Assembly (NCBI GenBank): GCA_017694945.1 | Contig: JADIMA010000036.1 | Location: 19,179-83,178, forward strand | Origin: Candidatus Merdivivens pullicola | GTDB taxonomy: Bacteria > Bacteroidota > Bacteroidia > Bacteroidales > UBA932 | Direction: 5' to 3' | Length of the DNA stretch: 64,000 bases | Part shown: piece after piece, positions 58,780-64,000 of the stretch | Layout of the letters: each line of letters opens with the position of its first letter | Position numbering within the stretch: position 1 is the stretch's first letter | Program-made: the position numbers and the translations under genes | Notes under the pieces: generated by a model | The model's input: only the letters and a program-made list of their open reading frames with translations | What the model was told of the DNA's origin: nothing | Databases searched by the model: none

Positions 58780-59742
58780 TCAAATGTCTTTGTCCTCCAA
58801 TGCCTTGAGGAATCTTTCCACTTCTTTGTCGGATTCGAAATGAATGGTCATCATTCCTTTTCCGTTGTCATTGCGTTTGAGACTTATGCGGTTGTCGAAG
58901 AATTTTCCTATCCTGTCAAGCACTCTCATGTAAGGCTCCGGAAGTTCCGGGCTTTCCTTTTTCACGATGCTTGCTTCGCGCTGCATTTTCCTGACTTTCT
59001 GCTCAAGTTGCCTTACTGACAGGTCGGAAGCGATGGTCTCTTCGCACAGTCTGTCCTGCAGGTTTTCGTCTTCTATTCCGAGCAGGACTTTTGCGTGCCC
59101 TACAGATATCTTGCCAATCTTGAGCGCATGCTGGGCAGAGGCGGTAAGTTTCAGCAGTCTCAGGTAATTTGTCACCGAGGCCCTTTTCTTTCCGACTCTC
59201 ACGGCCATTTCTTCCTGGGTAAGGCGGCATTCTTCGATGAGCCTTCTGAAACTCATGGCGATTTCGATAGGGTCGAGGTTCTCCCTTTGCAGGTTTTCCA
59301 CGATTGCCATCTCAAGCATTCCGACATCGTCTGTTTCGCGGATATATGCCGGTACGCTTTCTATGCCGGCCATGCGGCAGGCCCTGTATCGTCTTTCACC
59401 GCTTATGATCTGGTATTTGGATGGCGTAATGCGACGTACTGTTATAGGTTGGATCAGGCCCAGGGCTTTTATCGATTCGGCAAGTTCGGACAGGGCCTCT
59501 TCGTCGAATTCCTTTCTTGGCTGGAACGGGTTAGGTTCAATCTGGCTGATTGGAATTTCGCTGATTGCGGCGCCTGCCGCTGCCGTGGCTGCCGCATTTT
59601 TTTCAGGCGCGTTGTCTTCCGTCGATTTGTCCGGGATGTGGTGCGGCGTTTCGGAAACGTACCTGACTTCGCGTCCGATGTTGTCGAATTCGTTCCCTAA
59701 AAGGGCTCCCAATCCTTTGCCGAGTGCTGGTTTCTTTGCCAT
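58780..59742 (-). CDS. parB: Chromosome-partitioning protein ParB
   Basis: PFQPRKEFDEEALSELAESIK, ISGERRYRAC, HTH LTQEEMAVRVGKKRASVTNYLRLL. Confidence 0.97.
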   Translation of the reverse strand: MAKKPALGKGLGALLGNEFDNIGREVRYVSETPHHIPDKSTEDNAPEKNAAATAAAGAAISEIPISQIEPNPFQPRKEFDEEALSELAESIKALGLIQPITVRRITPSKYQIISGERRYRACRMAGIESVPAYIRETDDVGMLEMAIVENLQRENLDPIEIAMSFRRLIEECRLTQEEMAVRVGKKRASVTNYLRLLKLTASAQHALKIGKISVGHAKVLLGIEDENLQDRLCEETIASDLSVRQLEQKVRKMQREASIVKKESPELPEPYMRVLDRIGKFFDNRISLKRNDNGKGMMTIHFESDKEVERFLKALEDKDI

Positions 59743-59756
59743 CTGTTGTCTCCTGT

Positions 59757-60542
59757 CTATGCCTTTTTCGTGTCTTTGTCGTTATGGCTGATAACCTCTT
59801 TCGCAAGGTTAAGGTAATTGTTGGTGCCGGAGCATATGGCATCGTAAAGTATTACCGGTTTCCCATGCGAAGGGGCTTCGCTCAGGCGTATATTCCTCTG
59901 TATCGATGTCTCGAATACCGCTTTCCCGAAGTGGCTCCTGACTTCTTCCACGACCTGGTTGTGTACCCTGAGCCTGCTGTCGTACAGCGTGAAAAGGAAG
60001 CCTTCGATGGTGAGCGAAGGATTGAGCCTTGCCTGTACCAGTTTGATGGTGTTAAGCAGTTTTCCGAGTCCTTCCAAAGCAAAATATTCGGGTTGCACCG
60101 GGATGATTACTGAATCGGCTGCCGTAAGTGAGTTGACTGTAATCAGTCCGAGGGAAGGGGAGCAGTCGATGATGATGTAGTCATAGTTTTCCTTGATTCC
60201 GTCCAAGGCTTTTTTCAGCATCTTTTCCCTGTCGTCGAACTGGATCATTTCAAGTTCCGCACCGACAAGGTTTATGTGGGACGGAATCATGTGCAGGTTG
60301 TGCAGTTCTGTCTGCAGCAATGTGTCGGATGCGTCGATCTGGCCTATAAGTACTTCGTACAGAGTGCGCTTTTTGTTGGAATCCGGGGAAAAATTCAGTC
60401 CGGACGTAGTGTTGGCTTGAGGATCCGCGTCTATGATGAGGACTCTCCTGTCAAGTACGGCCAGTGAGGCCGCAAGATTGATGGCGGTAGTCGTTTTTCC
60501 TACCCCTCCTTTCTGGTTCGCTATAGCAATGACTTTTCCCAT
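59757..60542 (-). CDS. parA: Chromosome-partitioning ATPase ParA
   Basis: IAIANQKGGVGKTTTAINLAASLA; ATG at 60542. Confidence 0.97.
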   Translation of the reverse strand: MGKVIAIANQKGGVGKTTTAINLAASLAVLDRRVLIIDADPQANTTSGLNFSPDSNKKRTLYEVLIGQIDASDTLLQTELHNLHMIPSHINLVGAELEMIQFDDREKMLKKALDGIKENYDYIIIDCSPSLGLITVNSLTAADSVIIPVQPEYFALEGLGKLLNTIKLVQARLNPSLTIEGFLFTLYDSRLRVHNQVVEEVRSHFGKAVFETSIQRNIRLSEAPSHGKPVILYDAICSGTNNYLNLAKEVISHNDKDTKKA

Positions 60543-60572
60543 TTTTTTACAAAAATTCCTTCCCAAACGGGG

Positions 60573-60605
60573 CAAAATTACAAAATCTTTTTTGAAATTT
60601 TCAAA
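60573..60605 (-). promoter_or_regulatory. parA promoter (TTTG-N21-TAATTTTG on minus strand)
   Basis: CAAA 60602-60605 and CAAAATTA 60573-60580 on plus strand. Confidence 0.55.
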
Positions 60606-60621
60606 CAGCTTCTTACTTTTG
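60591..60621 (+). promoter_or_regulatory. Promoter for lipid kinase (TTTG-N19-TACTTTTG)
   Basis: TTTG 60591-60594, TACTTTTG 60614-60621. Confidence 0.65.
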
Positions 60622-60654
60622 TCGCTCTGTTTTCGGATATGAAAATTTTGTTAA

Positions 60655-61584
60655 ATGGAACAGGCAGGAAAGGACCGTTGGTTCGTGGTCTTCAATCCCA
60701 TGGCAGGCAGCAGGTGCGCTTCCCAGTTGTCGAAGGAAATAGAAAGTGCCCTGCTCGGGAACGGGATGGATTATGAGCCGTTTTTTATAAAGGAAGATAT
60801 ATATGCGGCGGATTTCGTGGCCGCTGCCGTTAAAAAAGGCTTCAGGCGTTTTATTGCCGTGGGGGGCGACGGTACTCTGAACCAGGTTCTGTGCGGAATA
60901 ATGTCGGCAGGGCATGTGGAGGAGCGCATCGTTCTGGGGGTCATTCCTGTGGGCTCGGGCAACGACTGGATTAAACTTTATGGCATTCCGAAGGACTACA
61001 GGGAGGCTGTCAAGGTCATTGCAGGCGGACGGAGGATTCCTCAGGATGTGGGGAAGGTCACTTTTCTTTCTGACGGAAAGACATATTATCTGATGAATGT
61101 GGCTGGAGCCGGGCTGGATGCCTATGTGTGCGAATGCGTGAACAGGATGAAGTCTGAGGGAAAACGCGGAAGGAGGATTTATGTCGAGGGGCTGGCGAGG
61201 GCTTTTTTTTCCTATAAAAACAGGAATGCGAGAATATTCTGTGACGGCAGGGAGGTATATGAAGGAAGGCTGCTGTCCGTTTCTGTCGGCAATGGCCGAT
61301 ATACCGGAGGCGGAATGTTGCAGACTCCGGATGCGGTTCCCGATGACGGCCTTTTCGATGTCAGTGTCATCAGGGCTATTCCTTTCGGAAAACTGATTTT
61401 CAAAGTTAAAAAACTTTTTAACGGTTCGCTGCCGTCGGATCCGTATGTCATAGCCGGCAGATGCCGTTCTGTAAGGATCGAATCTTCTCCTTCTACTTTG
61501 GTCGAGGTTGACGGAGAAGTCCTGGGCTCTTCTCCTGTATTGATTGAAAATATGAATCTTGCGATCGATGTGATGATCCCGTGA
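60655..61584 (+). CDS. Diacylglycerol/lipid kinase family protein (YegS/BmrU-like)
   Basis: FNPMAGSR, AVGGDGTLNQVLCGI, IPVGSGNDWIKL. Confidence 0.92.
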   Translation: MEQAGKDRWFVVFNPMAGSRCASQLSKEIESALLGNGMDYEPFFIKEDIYAADFVAAAVKKGFRRFIAVGGDGTLNQVLCGIMSAGHVEERIVLGVIPVGSGNDWIKLYGIPKDYREAVKVIAGGRRIPQDVGKVTFLSDGKTYYLMNVAGAGLDAYVCECVNRMKSEGKRGRRIYVEGLARAFFSYKNRNARIFCDGREVYEGRLLSVSVGNGRYTGGGMLQTPDAVPDDGLFDVSVIRAIPFGKLIFKVKKLFNGSLPSDPYVIAGRCRSVRIESSPSTLVEVDGEVLGSSPVLIENMNLAIDVMIP

Positions 61585-61602
61585 CGGCTCTGTCCGGGTT
61601 GT

Positions 61603-63837
61603 CTATAGCGGGTCGGGGTTGAAAAAATACTCGCTGCGGCTGTTTTTCATTATATCCTCTGTGATTCCGATGATCCTGCGTTTTGATGCGGGCAGGTTTC
61701 TGTCCCGTTTCAGCCTTATGCGTATAACGCATAGGTGCCTGCCGGCTATTTTGTCAACCTGGGGGCTTACCGGTATTCCGACATGACCGTTGATTCCGGA
61801 TGACAGAAGTGCGCGGTAAAGTTTTCCCGCATCATCGGAGACGCATTTTTCGTCTTTCCCCCTTATTGTGATTTCTACCATCCTTGTGAACGGGGGATAA
61901 TCGAAAGCCTGTCTTTCTTTCAGCCCCTCTTCTTCCGGTTCGTGTAGCAGGAAACGCCGGTAAACAGGGTGTTCGGGCTGTTCTGTCTGTATTACGAACA
62001 AGCCGTTCTGCTCCCTGCGCGCGCATCTTCCTTTAAGTTGCTCAAGAAGTTGCAGGGCGTTTTCATCGGCGCGGAAGTTCTGTATTCCTATCAGTGAGTC
62101 TGCATTCAGTATTGCGACAAGCGATACGTTGCTGAAGTCGAATCCTTTGGCGATGACCTGCGTGCCGATCAGGATGTCGGTTTCGCCTGCCGCGAAATCC
62201 CGGAGCGTCTTTTTCTCGACGGCAGGGTTTCTGGCGATGTCAGAATCCAGCCTTGCTACCCTGGCATGGGGGAACATCTCCTTTATTTCTTCTTCTATTT
62301 TTTCGGTTCCGGCCCCTCTGCCTTTGAGCGGGCCGCCGCATTTCGGGCAAGTCCCCGTATATTCAAACCTGCTTCCGCAATAGTGGCATTCAAGGTAGCC
62401 GTCGCTTTTGTGGTGGCTGAGATACGCGTTGCAGTCCGGGCATTTTGGCATTTCGCCGCATTCGCCGCATTGCAGTACGGGAGAGTACGAGCGTCTTGAC
62501 CGGAAGATCATTATCTGTTTTCCTGCGTTGAGAGTGTCCTGCATCATTCCGGCAAGTTTTCTTGAGACAGAGCCGTGCATCCCTCTTTTGCGCCTTTCGG
62601 CCAGAGTGTCTATTATAATTGTTTCAGCGACGCCTCCTTTGTGGTATCTTTCATCTATGCATACTTCAGCCAGTTTCCCTGTGATGACATTGTATATGCT
62701 TTCGTATGACGGGGTCGCGGAGCCGAGCAGCAGAGGGGAGCCGGTTATTGCGGAGAGCAATGCGGCAGTGTCGCGGCCGTTGTATCTCGGGGCGGGCTCG
62801 GTCTGTTTGTATGAACTGTCGTTTTCTTCATCGACTATGATGCAGCCGAGATTGGGCCAGGGCAGGAAAAGGGCGGAGCGTGTGCCGAGTATGAACAGGT
62901 TTTCGCCGCTTCTGAGCCTTGATGATACTTCGTCCTTTTTTATATAGGGTTCTTTTGAATGATATACGAGGACTTTGTCGTGGAAAAATGATTTTATCCT
63001 GTCTTCAAGTTGGCGGCTGAGGGATATTTCCGGTACGAGCATGAGCACGCTTTTGCCGGATTTCATGATATCGGCGGCTATGCTTGCGTATATTTCGGTC
63101 TTTCCGGAGCCGGCCACGCCTTTGAGGAGTACTCTTTTCCCGATGGCGAAATTTTCAAGTACCGAGTTTTTCGCGGCTTCCTGCCTTTTGGAAAGTACTG
63201 GTGCGTCGATGCAGTTTTCATCCGTGTTTTCCTGTTTTCCGCCTTTCCCGGATGACATCCTTTCCGCCAGTATCCGGCTCAGGGAACGTATTTCTTCCCG
63301 GCTGTATTCTTTGATCTGTATTATGGGACGGTCTTCTTTGAGAAAACGGCCCAATACCCGGCTTTTGATGAATAGGTCTTCCCTGGATGCCGCGCTTTGG
63401 ATGATTTTTTTTTCTATCCGTGAAAATTCTCTTGCCAGTTTGGCTTCTATTTCATAGGCCAGTCTTGCTTTTCTCTGTTCGGATGCCTCTTTTTTTTGTG
63501 CGCGCTGTTCTTCTCTTGCTACTTTCCTCGGAGGGTAGGCGCATTTGAAGACTTCTCCGATTGTACACATGTAGTATTCGGATATCTGTCTCCACAGGCT
63601 GATTTCTTGTCCGCTGACTTTGGGCAGCTGCTCTACTGTGATGATGTCTTTGATGCGGTTATCGGGTATTTCGGCGGCAATGTCCGTCGCCGTTACTGTT
63701 CCAAGATATTTTTTGGCTCCGAAAGGGACTGTCACCCAGTCTCCTGTTTCTGCTTCCACGCCTTCGGGCAGCGCATATGTGACTTCCCCCGGGAACTTTA
63801 CCGGAACAACCGCTTTTATGTATCTTCGCCTGCCCAT
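61603..63837 (-). CDS. priA: Primosomal protein N' (PriA helicase)
   Basis: GVAGSGKTEIYASIAADIM, VDEENDSSYKQTEPAPRYNGRD, zinc motifs CGECGEMPKCPDCNAYL. Confidence 0.96.
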   Translation of the reverse strand: MGRRRYIKAVVPVKFPGEVTYALPEGVEAETGDWVTVPFGAKKYLGTVTATDIAAEIPDNRIKDIITVEQLPKVSGQEISLWRQISEYYMCTIGEVFKCAYPPRKVAREEQRAQKKEASEQRKARLAYEIEAKLAREFSRIEKKIIQSAASREDLFIKSRVLGRFLKEDRPIIQIKEYSREEIRSLSRILAERMSSGKGGKQENTDENCIDAPVLSKRQEAAKNSVLENFAIGKRVLLKGVAGSGKTEIYASIAADIMKSGKSVLMLVPEISLSRQLEDRIKSFFHDKVLVYHSKEPYIKKDEVSSRLRSGENLFILGTRSALFLPWPNLGCIIVDEENDSSYKQTEPAPRYNGRDTAALLSAITGSPLLLGSATPSYESIYNVITGKLAEVCIDERYHKGGVAETIIIDTLAERRKRGMHGSVSRKLAGMMQDTLNAGKQIMIFRSRRSYSPVLQCGECGEMPKCPDCNAYLSHHKSDGYLECHYCGSRFEYTGTCPKCGGPLKGRGAGTEKIEEEIKEMFPHARVARLDSDIARNPAVEKKTLRDFAAGETDILIGTQVIAKGFDFSNVSLVAILNADSLIGIQNFRADENALQLLEQLKGRCARREQNGLFVIQTEQPEHPVYRRFLLHEPEEEGLKERQAFDYPPFTRMVEITIRGKDEKCVSDDAGKLYRALLSSGINGHVGIPVSPQVDKIAGRHLCVIRIRLKRDRNLPASKRRIIGITEDIMKNSRSEYFFNPDPL

Positions 63838-63916
63838 AATCTTTTAACTAAGCCTGTGCGAAAATACGCATAATCGTTGTGACGGCAAAGGCGGATTGAA
63901 AATTTTGCAAGAAAAT

Positions 63917-63947
63917 TTTGCAGATTCAAAAATTCCGCCTATATTTG
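63917..63947 (+). promoter_or_regulatory. Consensus promoter reading out of the window (TTTG-N19-TATATTTG)
   Basis: TTTG 63917-63920, TATATTTG 63940-63947. Confidence 0.65.
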
Positions 63948-64000
63948 CACTCCCGTTTCAGGAAATACCCGTAAGGGGCTGGACGGATGTAGGGTGCCAT

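Overview
This looks like a Bacteroidales-type chromosomal segment; the basis is gene content and TTTG-N19-TANNTTTG promoters. It is mostly core genome. 0-13 kb: tRNA-Thr/Tyr/Gly/Thr - tuf - tRNA-Trp - secE - nusG - rplKAJL - rpoBC. 13-28 kb: gamma-carbonic-anhydrase-like protein, TlpA-like lipoprotein, ssb/aroE/TrmH-family methyltransferase/lysS, recJ, aroK, parC, era, RluB-type pseudouridine synthase, tonB/exbD/exbB, truA. 28-37 kb: a Bat aerotolerance operon (MoxR, DUF58, BatA, fused BatB-BatC, fused BatD-BatE). 37-46 kb: Sir2 and an AAA ATPase, a frameshifted BACON lipoprotein, methylmalonyl-CoA mutase, an M23-like/S41 fusion protein. 46-64 kb: rpsU, an undescribed ~360 bp nested inverted-repeat element, a TM2 protein, xerC, hpf, NAD(P)HX repair enzyme, a lipoprotein, sodB, an inositol-phosphatase-like protein, xerD, a HhH exported protein, a LysM transglycosylase, DUF5683, parB, parA, a lipid kinase and priA. 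No CRISPR array, rRNA, prophage or recognisable transposase gene was seen. The strongest second-look items are: (1) the nested inverted-repeat element with a G10 tract and possible 10-bp target duplication between rpsU and xerC; (2) two consecutive Bat gene fusions that each keep an internal signal-peptide-like segment; (3) a perfect extended Shine-Dalgarno on rpsU, and one on hpf, in a phylum that mostly does not use SD; (4) a Sir2/ATPase overlapping pair with an altered P-loop; (5) a frameshift just after a lipobox. No database search was possible, so novelty statements are inference.
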